From contig CACNXQ010000002.1 in NCBI GenBank assembly GCA_902624455.1, positions 124,155-188,154 on the forward strand: a stretch of 64,000 nt of DNA, in the 5' to 3' direction. The notes beneath the pieces are model-generated. The model was not told the DNA's origin and ran no database searches. It saw only the letters and a list, made by a program, of their open reading frames with translations. Origin of the DNA: an uncultured Pelagibacteraceae bacterium (lineage in GTDB: Bacteria; Pseudomonadota; Alphaproteobacteria; Pelagibacterales; AG-422-B15). The translations under genes were made by a program, and so were the position numbers. Positions 30,542 to 42,029 of this stretch are shown piece by piece (the first letter of the stretch is position 1; each line of letters begins with the position of its first letter).

Positions 30542-33500
30542 ATGCTACGCAATATTCTCTCTGCAATTCTACTCAGAAAAAAAACCATTTCAACTTTGCT
30601 TCTAATGATAATTTTGCTTGGTGTTATTTCATATGTAACGTTCCCTAAAGAGGAAATGCCTGAGGTTGACCTGAAGTCTGTTGCTGTAATAATAAGCTAC
30701 GATGGAATGTCTTCCCAAGAGATAGAAAAACTCATAACAGATCCTCTTGAACGTGAATTCATGGCCTTGCAAGACTTAGATGAAATTATTTCTATCTCCA
30801 AAGACAATATTGCATCTTTCATGGTCGCATTCAGATTAGATACACAAAATAAAAACCTAGCTAAGCTGGTAAGAAATACAATTACTGATGCAAGCGATAA
30901 ACTCCCAAGTGAAATGGAAATTGTTGAAGTTAAAGAGTATGACTCCTCAATGTTTTCAAGAATTTATATAGGACTTTATGGTGACGTTCCTTACGAAGTA
31001 CTTCAAAGTGCCGCCAACGCTTATAAAGATGATCTTGAAAATATTGGAAATGTAACAGAGGTTAGCATTAAGGGTGAGAGAGAAGAGATTATTAAAATCA
31101 CTTTAGAACCATCTTTACTTCAAAAACACGGTTTGAATATCTCACATGTATATAATGCACTTCAATCATATAATAATATTGTACCAGCAGGAATACTAAC
31201 TGATCAAAATGCTGATTTTTCTGTTAAAATACCTGGCTTATATAAAAATTACAGACAGATAGAGGATCTTCCAATAAATGCAAAAAGTAATTTTACATTA
31301 AAGTTAAAAGATGTAGCGAATGTAAAAAGAACATACGACAGAAGTAAGGATACAGTAATCGTAAATGGCAAGTCCGCTCTTAGTCTTGAAGTATCAAGAA
31401 AATCTGGAACAAATATATTAGATACCTACGTAGAGGTTAAAAAGGTACTAGCAGATAATGATGGTAGATTTCACCCTCTCATTGAAACTGTAATTGTTGA
31501 TGATGAATCAACCGAAATTGAACAGAGAATTGAGTCTTCAGAAAATACTGTAATTACAGCAGTCATACTTGTGATGATTATCGTTATTGCAGCACTTGGT
31601 ATTCGTAGTGGCCTTATTGTGGGGCTTTCGATACCAACAACTTACTTATTCTCAATATTAATTTTAGATTATATAGGCATGACCTATAATCTCATGACAG
31701 TCTTTGGCTTGATACTTGCTGTAGGATTGCTTGTTGACGGTCCAATTGTTATAACTGAGTTTGCAAGAGCTGAGCAAGAAAGAGGTGTTAGAAGAAGAGA
31801 CTCTTATATTAATTCATCTTACACAATGTTTTGGCCTATTATAGCATCAGCCTTAACAACAATTGCAGCATTTTTTCCATTATTATTCTGGCCAGATATG
31901 CTTGGTCAATGGTTAAGAGTGATTCCGCTTACAGTAATTGTTGTTTTATCTACCTCCTTGATTGTAACATTAATCTTTTTGCCAGCTGTAGGTTCAATGA
32001 TTGAGAGAAAAACATCTCAAATGTCAGAAGCTAACAAGAGAAAAGATAGTTTTTTTATCAATACATATGAAAAAGCTTTATCTCAAGCAATAACAAAACC
32101 GATTACAGTACTTTTTCTAACATTATTAACATTTACAGCTGTTATAATGTTGTACAGCAAATACAATAGTGGCGTAATTTTTTTTCCAAATGATAAAGCT
32201 GCAACAGCACGTGTTGAAGTTATGGCTAGAGGAAATTTATCACCAACTGAAACAGGAAGTTACATTAAAGAAGTTTCAGAAATAATTAATGCTAACCCTT
32301 ATGTTGGCAACTACGTGGCAAACACTATAAGTAGAAATAGAATTTGGTTATTTGATGATAGTCCCACCGATATTGTTGGGCGTGTTTGGTTGGATTTAAT
32401 TCCCATTGATGAAAGACCAGATAGTGAGATATTGTTCAGAGATATTCAGGAAAAATTAGATGGCTTAAACGGCTTTGATGCAAGAATTAAAGGAAACACA
32501 TATAGTTCCTCAATTGTAGGGCCAAAAGATATAGAAATTGAAGTTTCTGCAACTGACAAGAGGACAATTAATCAAGTGGCCCTGATAGTCAGGGATAAAT
32601 TGTCAGACCTAAATGGGGTTCAAGACGTTGAGATTAAATACCCAGTAAGTGGAATAGAATGGTTATACGATATTGATAGAAAAAAGACTGCAAAATACAA
32701 TGTTCCAATTCAATCCATAGGGGCTATTATAAAATTAGCTACGACTGGTACTAAAATAGGCACCATTCGTCCAAGTGATACCAATAAAGAATTAGATATT
32801 AAGTTATTTTTACCCGAAGAATCTAGAACCTTAGATAAAGTAAATAATATATTTGTAAATACCGATCGAGGTCCTCTTCCAATATCAGAATTTGTATCTC
32901 AAAAACCGAAGAATAAGATTTTTTCAATAGGTAAAAAAAATGCTGAACGAATTTTGATAGTTGATGCAAACACTAAAGAAGGCTTTAATACTGCTGAAAA
33001 TATTGAACAGATACGAAATTGGCTTTCATCAGCTAACATACCAGTTGAAGCGAATGTTAAATTAGTTGGTGAAGCAGAAGACTCTCAAGGTTCACTTATT
33101 TTTGTTCTATCGGCTTTTGGAACCGCCCTATTATTAATGTTTATTATACTTATTTCTCTTTTTAATAATTTTTATCATACTTTCTTAATACTTTTCTCAA
33201 TTGCCTTGTCTACGACAGGAATATTTGTGGGATTGATAATTTTGCAAATGCCTTTTAGTGGAGTTATGACAGGACTTGGGATTGTTGCATGTACCGGGAT
33301 TGTAGTGAACAACAATATCATTTTAATAGATAGCTACAGAAAGATTAAAAAAGATGAAAATGATAAATTAAAAGCAATTATGCTTGCTGCAAGGAGCAGA
33401 ATTAGACCTATCTTTTTAACTACAGTGACTACAGTTTTTGGTCTACTTCCATCTGCTTTACAAATCAGTGTTGACGTTTTTGATAGAACAATTTCATACA

Positions 33501-33685
33501 AAAGCCCTGAGACATATTTTGTGCAGCCTCTTGCGTGGGCAATTGTGTTTGGTTTATCATTTGCAACTGTTGCAACATTATTTGTAACTCCATCATTACT
33601 TGCATTACCTGATAGACTTAAGGCATTGATTTCAAAAAGCAAGAAAAGTTCTATGGACAGAGTTTTAAGCAAGCAATTATCGTAA
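30542..33685 (+). CDS. Efflux RND transporter permease subunit 2
   Basis: ~1047 aa; VGLLVDGPIVITEFARAEQ; GIVVNNNIILIDSYRK; ATG at 30542 one base after permease 1 stop. Confidence 0.93.
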   Translation: MLRNILSAILLRKKTISTLLLMIILLGVISYVTFPKEEMPEVDLKSVAVIISYDGMSSQEIEKLITDPLEREFMALQDLDEIISISKDNIASFMVAFRLDTQNKNLAKLVRNTITDASDKLPSEMEIVEVKEYDSSMFSRIYIGLYGDVPYEVLQSAANAYKDDLENIGNVTEVSIKGEREEIIKITLEPSLLQKHGLNISHVYNALQSYNNIVPAGILTDQNADFSVKIPGLYKNYRQIEDLPINAKSNFTLKLKDVANVKRTYDRSKDTVIVNGKSALSLEVSRKSGTNILDTYVEVKKVLADNDGRFHPLIETVIVDDESTEIEQRIESSENTVITAVILVMIIVIAALGIRSGLIVGLSIPTTYLFSILILDYIGMTYNLMTVFGLILAVGLLVDGPIVITEFARAEQERGVRRRDSYINSSYTMFWPIIASALTTIAAFFPLLFWPDMLGQWLRVIPLTVIVVLSTSLIVTLIFLPAVGSMIERKTSQMSEANKRKDSFFINTYEKALSQAITKPITVLFLTLLTFTAVIMLYSKYNSGVIFFPNDKAATARVEVMARGNLSPTETGSYIKEVSEIINANPYVGNYVANTISRNRIWLFDDSPTDIVGRVWLDLIPIDERPDSEILFRDIQEKLDGLNGFDARIKGNTYSSSIVGPKDIEIEVSATDKRTINQVALIVRDKLSDLNGVQDVEIKYPVSGIEWLYDIDRKKTAKYNVPIQSIGAIIKLATTGTKIGTIRPSDTNKELDIKLFLPEESRTLDKVNNIFVNTDRGPLPISEFVSQKPKNKIFSIGKKNAERILIVDANTKEGFNTAENIEQIRNWLSSANIPVEANVKLVGEAEDSQGSLIFVLSAFGTALLLMFIILISLFNNFYHTFLILFSIALSTTGIFVGLIILQMPFSGVMTGLGIVACTGIVVNNNIILIDSYRKIKKDENDKLKAIMLAARSRIRPIFLTTVTTVFGLLPSALQISVDVFDRTISYKSPETYFVQPLAWAIVFGLSFATVATLFVTPSLLALPDRLKALISKSKKSSMDRVLSKQLS

Positions 33686-33693
33686 ATATCATT

Positions 33694-34227
33694 ATGAAAT
33701 CAATTGCAGTTTATTGTGGATCTTCAAATACAGTAGATACGAAATATAGAGAAGAAGCTAAAAAAGTTGGTGAGTTTCTGGCACAGAATAAGATTCAACT
33801 TGTTTACGGTGGCGGTAATATGGGCCTTATGGGAGATATAGCAAATAGCGCCCTTCATAATGATGGTGAAGTTTTTGGTGTTATCACAGAACACTTGATT
33901 GATATCGAAAAGAAAAATGAGAGTCTAAATAATATTAAAGTTGTCAGTTCAATGCACGAAAGAAAAATAGAAATGTATAACAAAGCAGATATGTTTTTAA
34001 TTTTTCCAGGTGGAATCGGAACACTAGAAGAGTTTTTTGAAGTTTATTCATGGAAACAATTAAAATTACATAATAAAGAAATTATAATTTATAATTATGA
34101 TGAATATTGGAATGAATTGATTAAGTTGATAGATAATCTAATTAATAAGAATTTTGCTGGAGTTAAAATGAAAGAGGAATATAAGGTAGTTACAAATCTC
34201 AAAGAATTAGGAAATATAATTTGTTAA
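33694..34227 (+). CDS. LOG family protein (TIGR00730; cytokinin riboside 5'-monophosphate phosphoribohydrolase-like)
   Basis: [42 protein letters not shown]. Confidence 0.9.
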   Translation: MKSIAVYCGSSNTVDTKYREEAKKVGEFLAQNKIQLVYGGGNMGLMGDIANSALHNDGEVFGVITEHLIDIEKKNESLNNIKVVSSMHERKIEMYNKADMFLIFPGGIGTLEEFFEVYSWKQLKLHNKEIIIYNYDEYWNELIKLIDNLINKNFAGVKMKEEYKVVTNLKELGNIIC

Positions 34228-34228
34228 C

Positions 34229-35443
34229 ATGAAAAAAATCACAGTAAAAACACCATTGGTAGAGATTGATGGAGATGAAATGACAAGGATTATTTGGCAA
34301 TTCATTAAAGATAAACTTATCCTGCCATATGTTGATGTTGAGCTCGATTACTATGATCTAGGAATTGAAAACCGTGATAAGACTAATGACCAAGTTACTA
34401 TTGACTCTGCAAATGCTATTAAAAAGCATGGTGTAGGAGTAAAATGTGCAACTATCACACCAGACGAAGATAGAGTAAGAGAATTTTCATTAAAAGAAAT
34501 GTGGAGATCGCCAAATGGTACCATAAGAAATATCTTAGGTGGAACTGTCTTTAGAGAACCAATTGTTTGTAAGAATGTACCACGATTAGTTCCTGGATGG
34601 ACAGATCCAATAGTCGTCGGCAGACATGCCTTTGGTGATCAATATAGGGCTACGGACTTTCTGGTTCCAGGTCCAGGTAAGTTATCTATTAAATGGACAC
34701 CAAATGATCCTGCACAAGAAATCATAGAAAAAGAAGTTTATGAATTTGAAGACAGTGGAATTGCGATGGCAATGTACAACACTGATGCTTCAATCAGAGA
34801 CTTTGCTAGATCCTGCATGAACTATGCATTAATGAGAAAATGGCCTGTTTATCTTTCCACTAAAAATACAATTCTTAAAAAATATGACGGTAGATTTAAA
34901 GATTTATTTCAAGAAATCTACGAAAATGAATTTGCAAACAAATTTAAGAAAGAAAAGTTAGATTACGAACATAGGCTTATCGATGACATGGTTGCTTCTG
35001 CATTGAAATGGAACGGAAAATTTGTATGGGCATGTAAAAACTATGATGGTGATGTTCAGTCAGATACTGTTGCTCAGGGATTCGGCTCTCTTGGGTTGAT
35101 GACAAGTGTTTTGATGACGCCAGATGGTAAAACTATAGAGGCTGAGGCTGCTCATGGTACGGTAACGCGTCATTATAGAATGCATCAAGAAGGTAAACAA
35201 ACCTCTACTAATCCTATAGCTTCAATTTTTGCATGGACCAGAGGTTTAAGCTATCGAGGCAAGCTTGACCAAAATAATGAATTAATCAATTTTGCTCAGC
35301 AAATTGAAAAAGTTTGCGTAGAAACTATTGAGTCAGGATCAATGACTAAAGATTTAGCTATATTAGTATCTGAAAAACAAGACTGGCATAGCACCGAAGA
35401 TTTTTTAGGTATTCTTGATAAAAATCTAAATCAGTCACTTTAA
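34229..35443 (+). CDS. icd: NADP-dependent isocitrate dehydrogenase
   Basis: [46 protein letters not shown]. Confidence 0.95.
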   Translation: MKKITVKTPLVEIDGDEMTRIIWQFIKDKLILPYVDVELDYYDLGIENRDKTNDQVTIDSANAIKKHGVGVKCATITPDEDRVREFSLKEMWRSPNGTIRNILGGTVFREPIVCKNVPRLVPGWTDPIVVGRHAFGDQYRATDFLVPGPGKLSIKWTPNDPAQEIIEKEVYEFEDSGIAMAMYNTDASIRDFARSCMNYALMRKWPVYLSTKNTILKKYDGRFKDLFQEIYENEFANKFKKEKLDYEHRLIDDMVASALKWNGKFVWACKNYDGDVQSDTVAQGFGSLGLMTSVLMTPDGKTIEAEAAHGTVTRHYRMHQEGKQTSTNPIASIFAWTRGLSYRGKLDQNNELINFAQQIEKVCVETIESGSMTKDLAILVSEKQDWHSTEDFLGILDKNLNQSL

Positions 35444-38017
35444 CTTATCTTCAATAAACAAACTGATTTGATCTAATTGCTCCTTCTCATTGATTAGTTG
35501 TCCACCTGATTGCGCAAAATCAGCTCTTCCTCCTCCACCTTTTCCACCAGAAATAGAAGAGGCATACTGCGCAATCTCTACTGCGCTAATTTTTTTTGAG
35601 AGGGTTTCAGTTACTCCTACCAGAAAACTAAGCCGATTATCATTAATTACTAATAAGACAATTATTCCCTCAAAGTAAAATTGTTTTTTTATATTATCAA
35701 TTACAGGGCGTAATTCGCCTGGTTTTAGGTCAGAACATTTCTCAATAATTACTTGATTTTTAGTATCTGACTGAATTTTAGTTTCTATATGCTTTTTAAA
35801 TGCCTCAATATTATTTAATGATTCTTTTTTCTCATTTTCCATTTCTATAGATTTCTTTTGTTGTGCAATCACCTCTTCAGATTTTGATTTTTCATAATTA
35901 GCAAGATCCTCTCCTCTTAACGCTTCAATTCTTCTTACACCAGATGAGGCAGATGACTCGCTTACTATTTTTACTTTCCCAATTTCTCTTGTATTTTGAA
36001 CATGTGTGCCTCCACATAGTTCCATGCTGTATGTTTTTCCTTGAAGCTCTCCTATTGATATCACTCTCACTTCATCAGAGTATTTTTCACCAAACAATGC
36101 AAGGGCACCGTCATTAATTGCATCCTCAGGCGTCATGAGTCTTGTCACAACTTCTGTCTCATTATTTATGATGAGATTTGCTTTTTCTTCAACTTCATTT
36201 ACTTCTTTATCCGTCATTGCCTTATGATGACTGAAGTCAAATCTTAGCTTATCATTCGAAACAAGAGACCCTTTCTGTGCAACATGAGTACCTAATGCAT
36301 CACGTAATGCTTGGTGTAATATGTGAGTAGCCGAATGATAACATCTGCAGTTATTTCTTTTTTCCTCATTTATTTTACAGGTAACATTTTCACCAACTGA
36401 TATTTTTCCCTCAGAAACATTACCAATATGAATAATTATGCCTCCTTTTCTCTTTGTGTCTGAAACAATGAATTTAAATTTATTATTTAATATCAGGCCT
36501 TCATCACCTATTTGACCACCTGATTCTGCATAAAATACTGTTTGATTTAGTATTAAAATACTCTGCTCCCCTTTTTTTAAATTATTAGTCTCTTTTCCAT
36601 CTGTTACTATCGATAATACAGTGCTTTCAGAGTCATTATTCGTATAACCCAGAAATTCAGTTGGCTTTATTTTTTGGTTAAGGGAAAACCATATTTTTTC
36701 AGTTTCTTGATCGCCGGACCCAGACCAGTTTGACCTTGCTAATTTTCTTTGCTCCTCTAGTTGGCTTTCAAATTGACTTTTGTCTACATTTATATTTTTA
36801 GATCTTAATATATCCTCTGTTAAATCTAGAGGAAAGCCGTAAGTATCATAGAGCTTGAAAGCAGAAATACCAGAGAGCGTGTCGCCCTCATTTAAATTAG
36901 ATGATTCCTCTTCTAGGTGTTTAATTCCTCTGTCTAAAAGTTTTTTAAATTTAATTTCTTCATATTTGAGAGTTTCTGTAATCAAACTATTTGCTCTAAC
37001 TAATTCAGGATACGCATCTTTCATTTCATTAACTAAAGTTGGAACAAGCTTTGTCATTAGTACGTCATTGTACTGAAGCAAATGTACATGTCTCATTGCA
37101 CGCCTCATTATACGACGTAATACATACCCTCTACCCTCATTTGAAGGAAGAACTCCGTCAGCAATTAAAAAGCAAGATGATCTCAAGTGATCCGCTATAA
37201 CTCTGTGACTACTTAAGAATTTTTTTTCATTATTTCTGGTAAGTTCTATAGAATTTTCAATTATTCGTTTGATACTATCTACTTCATAATTATCATTTGT
37301 TCCTTGTAAAACTGCAGCAATCCTCTCAATGCCCATACCAGTATCTATTGATGGTTTTGGTAAATCTATTCGTTCATTTTCGTTTATTTGTTCATATTGC
37401 ATAAAAACAAGATTCCATATTTCTACAAATCTGTCCTCAGTTTCATCAAGTTCACTAGGTGGCTTACCCTTAAAATTGTTTCCATGGTCATAGAAGATTT
37501 CAGAACAAGGTCCGCAAGGGCCTGTATCACCCATTGACCAAAAATTATCTTTAGTGCTAATACGTATTATTTTATTATCATCAAAACTCGATATTTTTTT
37601 CCAGGCCTCATATGCCTGCTCATCATCGTGATAAATTGTAACGTATAGCTTATCTGGACTAATGCTCAGTTCTTTAGTTATAAAGTTCCATGCATAATAA
37701 ATTGCTTCGTCTTTAAAATAATCACCAAAAGAGAAGTTACCTAGCATTTCAAAAAATGTGTGGTGTCTTAATGTGTAACCTACGTTTTCTAAATCATTGT
37801 GCTTACCACCAGCTCTAATGCACTTTTGAGCAGTAACGGCTCTAGAATAGTCCCTTCTTTCTAGTCCTGTGAATACATTCTTAAATTGAACCATCCCAGA
37901 GTTAGAAAACATAAGAGTGGGATCATTTAATGGTACCAGCGAACTGGAACGAACTCTCTCATGATCATTGCTTTCGAAATAACCTAAGAAACTTTCACGT
38001 ATATCGTTTATTTTCAT
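35435..38017 (-). CDS. alaS: Alanyl-tRNA synthetase
   Basis: [78 protein letters not shown]. Confidence 0.97.
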   Translation of the reverse strand: MKINDIRESFLGYFESNDHERVRSSSLVPLNDPTLMFSNSGMVQFKNVFTGLERRDYSRAVTAQKCIRAGGKHNDLENVGYTLRHHTFFEMLGNFSFGDYFKDEAIYYAWNFITKELSISPDKLYVTIYHDDEQAYEAWKKISSFDDNKIIRISTKDNFWSMGDTGPCGPCSEIFYDHGNNFKGKPPSELDETEDRFVEIWNLVFMQYEQINENERIDLPKPSIDTGMGIERIAAVLQGTNDNYEVDSIKRIIENSIELTRNNEKKFLSSHRVIADHLRSSCFLIADGVLPSNEGRGYVLRRIMRRAMRHVHLLQYNDVLMTKLVPTLVNEMKDAYPELVRANSLITETLKYEEIKFKKLLDRGIKHLEEESSNLNEGDTLSGISAFKLYDTYGFPLDLTEDILRSKNINVDKSQFESQLEEQRKLARSNWSGSGDQETEKIWFSLNQKIKPTEFLGYTNNDSESTVLSIVTDGKETNNLKKGEQSILILNQTVFYAESGGQIGDEGLILNNKFKFIVSDTKRKGGIIIHIGNVSEGKISVGENVTCKINEEKRNNCRCYHSATHILHQALRDALGTHVAQKGSLVSNDKLRFDFSHHKAMTDKEVNEVEEKANLIINNETEVVTRLMTPEDAINDGALALFGEKYSDEVRVISIGELQGKTYSMELCGGTHVQNTREIGKVKIVSESSASSGVRRIEALRGEDLANYEKSKSEEVIAQQKKSIEMENEKKESLNNIEAFKKHIETKIQSDTKNQVIIEKCSDLKPGELRPVIDNIKKQFYFEGIIVLLVINDNRLSFLVGVTETLSKKISAVEIAQYASSISGGKGGGGRADFAQSGGQLINEKEQLDQISLFIEDKLK

Positions 38018-38050
38018 ATGCTATAGGTATAGCACTCTGAAGACTAAAAC

Positions 38051-38077
38051 GCAAAAGGCACACAAGGCACCTTTTGC
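38051..38077 (-). terminator. Possible weak rho-independent terminator or hairpin between recA and alaS
   Basis: gcaaaagg-N11-ccttttgc stem followed on the minus strand by gttttag. Confidence 0.4.
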
Positions 38078-38103
38078 ATTTATTAATTAGAATTTCTGAC
38101 TAT

Positions 38104-39183
38104 TTACTCTTCTTCTGAAGTTTCAGACTCGGTATTCTCACCTATTTGTTCCGGCATATCCTCTGATTGACCTCTAATTGTTGCTTCAATTTCTTTCGCA
38201 ATCTCGAGATTATCCTTTAGGAAAATTTTTGAGTTTTCCCTACCTTGTCCTATTTTATTGCCTTTGTAAGAGAACCATGCTCCTGATTTCTCAATAGCAC
38301 CGACCTTAACACCAAGATCAATCAATTCTCCCAATTTTGATATTCCCTCACCGTACATAATATCAAACTCAACAACTCTAAAAGGAGGTGCAACTTTATT
38401 CTTTACAACTTTTACACGAGTTTGATTGCCAATAATTTCATCTTTATCTTTTATTGCTCCAATTCTTCTAATATCTAAGCGACAAGATGAATAAAACTTA
38501 AGTGCATTTCCACCCGCAGTTGTTTCTGGGCTTCCAAACATAACGCCAATTTTCATTCTAATTTGGTTAATAAAAATAACCATGCAATTAGATTTAGATA
38601 CTGAACCAGTTAATTTTCTTAAAGCCTGACTCATTAATCTTGCTTGAAGACCCATGTGCGCATCACCCATTTCTCCTTCAATTTCTGCCTTAGGGGTTAA
38701 AGCTGCGACTGAGTCTACAACTAAAACTGAAATTGCTTTTGATCTTACTAGAGAGTCTGTAATTTCAAGAGCTTGTTCTCCCGTATCTGGTTGAGAAATA
38801 ATTAGCTCATCAATATTTACACCTAGCTTCTTTGCGTAGGCAGGATCTAATGCGTGTTCTGCATCTATAAATGCACAATTTTCTCCCATTTTCTGAGCTT
38901 CCGCAATAACATGCAAAGCTAATGTTGTCTTTCCTGATGACTCAGGGCCATAAATTTCAACAATTCTTCCTTTGGGAAGACCTCCAATACCTAAAGCGAC
39001 ATCTAAAGATAATGAACCGGTAGATATGGCTTCAACATCCATTACAGATCGTTGACCAAGTTTCATAATTGAGCCTTTACCGTATGTTTGCTCAATTTGA
39101 CCCATAGCCACGTCTAATGCTTTGGTTTTTTCAGAACTGTCCATTTTTTTATCGTCTACAACTTTTAAATTTGCTTTTGTCAT
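38104..39183 (-). CDS. recA: Recombinase A
   Basis: [55 protein letters not shown]; start 39183 supported by ggagtgagcaaATG. Confidence 0.97.
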   Translation of the reverse strand: MTKANLKVVDDKKMDSSEKTKALDVAMGQIEQTYGKGSIMKLGQRSVMDVEAISTGSLSLDVALGIGGLPKGRIVEIYGPESSGKTTLALHVIAEAQKMGENCAFIDAEHALDPAYAKKLGVNIDELIISQPDTGEQALEITDSLVRSKAISVLVVDSVAALTPKAEIEGEMGDAHMGLQARLMSQALRKLTGSVSKSNCMVIFINQIRMKIGVMFGSPETTAGGNALKFYSSCRLDIRRIGAIKDKDEIIGNQTRVKVVKNKVAPPFRVVEFDIMYGEGISKLGELIDLGVKVGAIEKSGAWFSYKGNKIGQGRENSKIFLKDNLEIAKEIEATIRGQSEDMPEQIGENTESETSEEE

Positions 39184-39219
39184 TTGCTCACTCCAATATT
39201 TATTAATGGTGTTTGCAAT

Positions 39220-39234
39220 GTACACATTTTGTTC
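39220..39234. promoter_or_regulatory. Candidate SOS box upstream of recA (GTAC-N7-GTTC)
   Basis: One mismatch to the alphaproteobacterial LexA consensus GTTC-N7-GTTC; 37-51 bp upstream of recA ATG. Confidence 0.35.
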
Positions 39235-39412
39235 TCATTTGACAATACCTATTAAGGCATTGTTTATAATAGATAAATCCATTTCAATTGCTCAAATGTT
39301 CTCTATCACAAGCAGATTATCAAAATAGTGATTCTTTTTTTATGATAACCAATCAACAGATAATATTAAATAAATTACTGATTTCCTTGGTTTTTAAGTG
39401 TTAATAAGTCGA

Positions 39413-39823
39413 TTATTCGTCTGAATGTAGTTTTTCATCTCTTTCGTGCATTTCCTGAGCCTCAATACTAAGAGTTGTGACGGGTCTAGCATCCAATCTT
39501 TCAATGTTTATGGGCTCTCCGGTTACCTCACAATATCCATAACTTCCATTATCGATTCGGGCAAGAGCTGCATCGATTTTAGCAATAAGTTTTCTTTGTC
39601 TGTCACGAGATTTAAGTTCTAGAGATTTTTCAGACTCCTGTGTAGCCCTATCTGACATATCAGCTGGAGAGATAGAATCTTGAAGATTTTCAACTGTTTC
39701 TCTGCTTTCACGGTAAATCTCATCTTTCCAATTTTTAAGCTTTAATTTGAAATATTCTTTTTGTTTCGCATTCATGAATTTTTCAGATTTTGTAGGCTTG
39801 TAGGTTTTCGAGATTTTGACCAT
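39413..39823 (-). CDS. dksA: RNA polymerase-binding transcription factor DksA (alphaproteobacterial type)
   Basis: DMSDRATQESEKSLELKSRDRQRKLIAKIDAALARIDNGSYGYCEVTGEPINIERLDARP. Confidence 0.93.
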   Translation of the reverse strand: MVKISKTYKPTKSEKFMNAKQKEYFKLKLKNWKDEIYRESRETVENLQDSISPADMSDRATQESEKSLELKSRDRQRKLIAKIDAALARIDNGSYGYCEVTGEPINIERLDARPVTTLSIEAQEMHERDEKLHSDE

Positions 39824-39965
39824 GTTTGCTCCTTAATAGATAGAATTAAAACAATGGGTGCTTTTAGTTGGTTTTAATATTTAAGTCAACATTGTTGCTG
39901 TAAATTTTTATGATTGATAAATGCATGAAATATAATATGTTTCCATGAATTAAAAAAATCTTATC

Positions 39966-40820
39966 ATGAAATTCGAAGGTACCAAATCATATATTGCAAC
40001 CGAAGATCTCAAAGTGGCAGTAAATGCTTCTATAACACTTGAAAGACCAATTATTGTAAAGGGTGAGCCTGGTACAGGTAAAACTATGTTGGCACATGAA
40101 GTAGCCAAATCGCTAAATGCTGAAATTTTTACATGGCACATAAAGTCAACCACAAAAGCTCAACAGGGACTATATGAGTATGATGCTGTAACGAGATTAA
40201 GAGACTCCCAGCTTGGTGACGAAAAAGTAAAAGATATAAAAAACTATATCAGCAAGGGCAAACTTTGGAATGCTTTCGAGTGTGATAAACGTCCAGTTCT
40301 ATTAATTGATGAAATTGATAAAGCAGATATTGAATTTCCAAATGATCTTCTTTTGGAGTTAGATAAAATGGAATTCTTCGTCTATGAAACAGGAGAGACA
40401 ATAAAAGCAGTTAACCGACCAATAGTCATTATAACGTCAAATAATGAAAAAGAACTACCTGATGCCTTTTTGAGAAGATGCTTCTTTCATTATATTAAAT
40501 TTCCAGACCCCGAAACTATGGAGGAAATTGTAAATGTTCATTACCCAGACATTAAAAAGGACCTCATTCAGGAAGCTTTTAAAATTTTTTATGACATAAG
40601 AGAAGTGCCAGGAATTAAGAAGAAGCCATCTACATCTGAGCTTATTGACTGGCTTAAACTCCTGATGACAGACGATGTAGACGCAAAGATTTTAAGAGAA
40701 AAAGACCCTAAAAAATTAATTCCACCACTTCATGGAGCGCTACTAAAAAATGAACAGGATGTTCATTTATTTGAGAGACTTGCATTTATATCACGTCGTG
40801 AAAATGAGAATGCAGATTAA
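39966..40820 (+). CDS. MoxR family AAA ATPase
   Basis: GEPGTGKTMLAHEVAKSL; LLIDEIDKADIEFPNDLLLELDKMEFF. Confidence 0.9.
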   Translation: MKFEGTKSYIATEDLKVAVNASITLERPIIVKGEPGTGKTMLAHEVAKSLNAEIFTWHIKSTTKAQQGLYEYDAVTRLRDSQLGDEKVKDIKNYISKGKLWNAFECDKRPVLLIDEIDKADIEFPNDLLLELDKMEFFVYETGETIKAVNRPIVIITSNNEKELPDAFLRRCFFHYIKFPDPETMEEIVNVHYPDIKKDLIQEAFKIFYDIREVPGIKKKPSTSELIDWLKLLMTDDVDAKILREKDPKKLIPPLHGALLKNEQDVHLFERLAFISRRENENAD

Positions 40821-40847
40821 AAAATATAAAAAAATAAATCTCTATAC

Positions 40848-42026
40848 ATGTTTATAAATTTTTTCTTTGAGCTTAAGCAAGCAAAGCTACCAGTATCCCT
40901 TAAGGAGTACCTTATGCTTATGGAAGCAATGGATAAACGAGTTGTAGACTCATTCGATGTAAATGACTTTTACTACTTAAGTAGGTCTGCGCTTGTTAAA
41001 GATGAAAGATATTTAGATAAATTTGATCGAGTATTTGGACATTCTTTCAAGGGATTAGAAAAAAAAGATGGTGAAGAGGTCACTGAAATACCTGAAGAAT
41101 GGCTTCGACTCATGGGACAGAAATATCTTACCGATGAAGAAAAGAAATTAATCGAGTCACTTGGTGGATGGGATAAATTGATGGAGACTTTGAAAAAAAG
41201 GTTAGAAGAACAGGAAAAAAGACATCAAGGAGGAAACAAATGGATTGGAACTGGAGGTACATCTCCTTTTGGTGCTTATGGATACAATCCTGAAGGTATA
41301 AGAATCGGACAAAAAGAAAGTAGAAATAAAAAAGCAGTAAAAGTTTGGGATAAGAGGGAATTCAGTAACCTTGATGGAGATGTAGAGCTTGGCACAAGAA
41401 ATATAAAAGTTGCACTTAGACGTTTGAGAAAATTTGCAAGAGAGGGTGCCGAAACTGAATTAGATTTAGATAACACTATTAAGTCAACTGCTCATAAAGG
41501 CTATATCGATGTAAAAATGATGCCAGAACGTCGAAATAAAATAAAAGTACTTCTTTTCTTTGATGTTGGTGGATCAATGGATGCGCATGTCAAAATATGC
41601 GAAGAGTTATTTTCAGCAGCTAGGACAGAATTTAAACATATGGAATATTTTTATTATCATAATTGTCTTTATGATGCAGTTTGGAAAGATAATTCAAGAA
41701 GATACAATGATAATGTAAAAACTTGGGACTTGCTTCATACATATCCTTCTGATTATAAAGTTATTTTTGTTGGTGATGCTGAAATGAGTCCTTATGAAAT
41801 CACATATCCTGGAGGCAGTGTAGAGTTTTGGAATGAAGAGTCTGGTGAAACGTGGTTAACTCGACTTTTGAATGTTTATGAAAACGCAATTTGGCTTAAT
41901 CCTATACCTGAGAGATACTGGGAACAAATTGCTTCAACTTCGATTATAAAACAAATCTTTTCAGATAGAATGTTCCCCTTGACTATAGAAGGTATAGATC
42001 AAGCTATGAGAGAGCTTAATAAATAA
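40848..42026 (+). CDS. VWA domain (CoxE-like) protein
   Basis: FFFELKQAKLPVSLKEYLMLMEAM; MIDAS-like LLFFDVGGSMDAHV; immediately after moxR. Confidence 0.88.
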   Translation: MFINFFFELKQAKLPVSLKEYLMLMEAMDKRVVDSFDVNDFYYLSRSALVKDERYLDKFDRVFGHSFKGLEKKDGEEVTEIPEEWLRLMGQKYLTDEEKKLIESLGGWDKLMETLKKRLEEQEKRHQGGNKWIGTGGTSPFGAYGYNPEGIRIGQKESRNKKAVKVWDKREFSNLDGDVELGTRNIKVALRRLRKFAREGAETELDLDNTIKSTAHKGYIDVKMMPERRNKIKVLLFFDVGGSMDAHVKICEELFSAARTEFKHMEYFYYHNCLYDAVWKDNSRRYNDNVKTWDLLHTYPSDYKVIFVGDAEMSPYEITYPGGSVEFWNEESGETWLTRLLNVYENAIWLNPIPERYWEQIASTSIIKQIFSDRMFPLTIEGIDQAMRELNK

Positions 42027-42029
42027 GCT

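Noticed and set aside
38051-38077. Hairpin between recA and alaS as a regulatory RNA
   Set aside because: Eight-bp stem with an 11-nt loop and poor U-tract; kept only as a low-confidence terminator.
39413-39823. DksA with a single Cys instead of the four-Cys zinc finger
   Set aside because: To my knowledge the YGYC-TGEPI form lacking the full zinc site is common in alphaproteobacterial DksA, so not novel.
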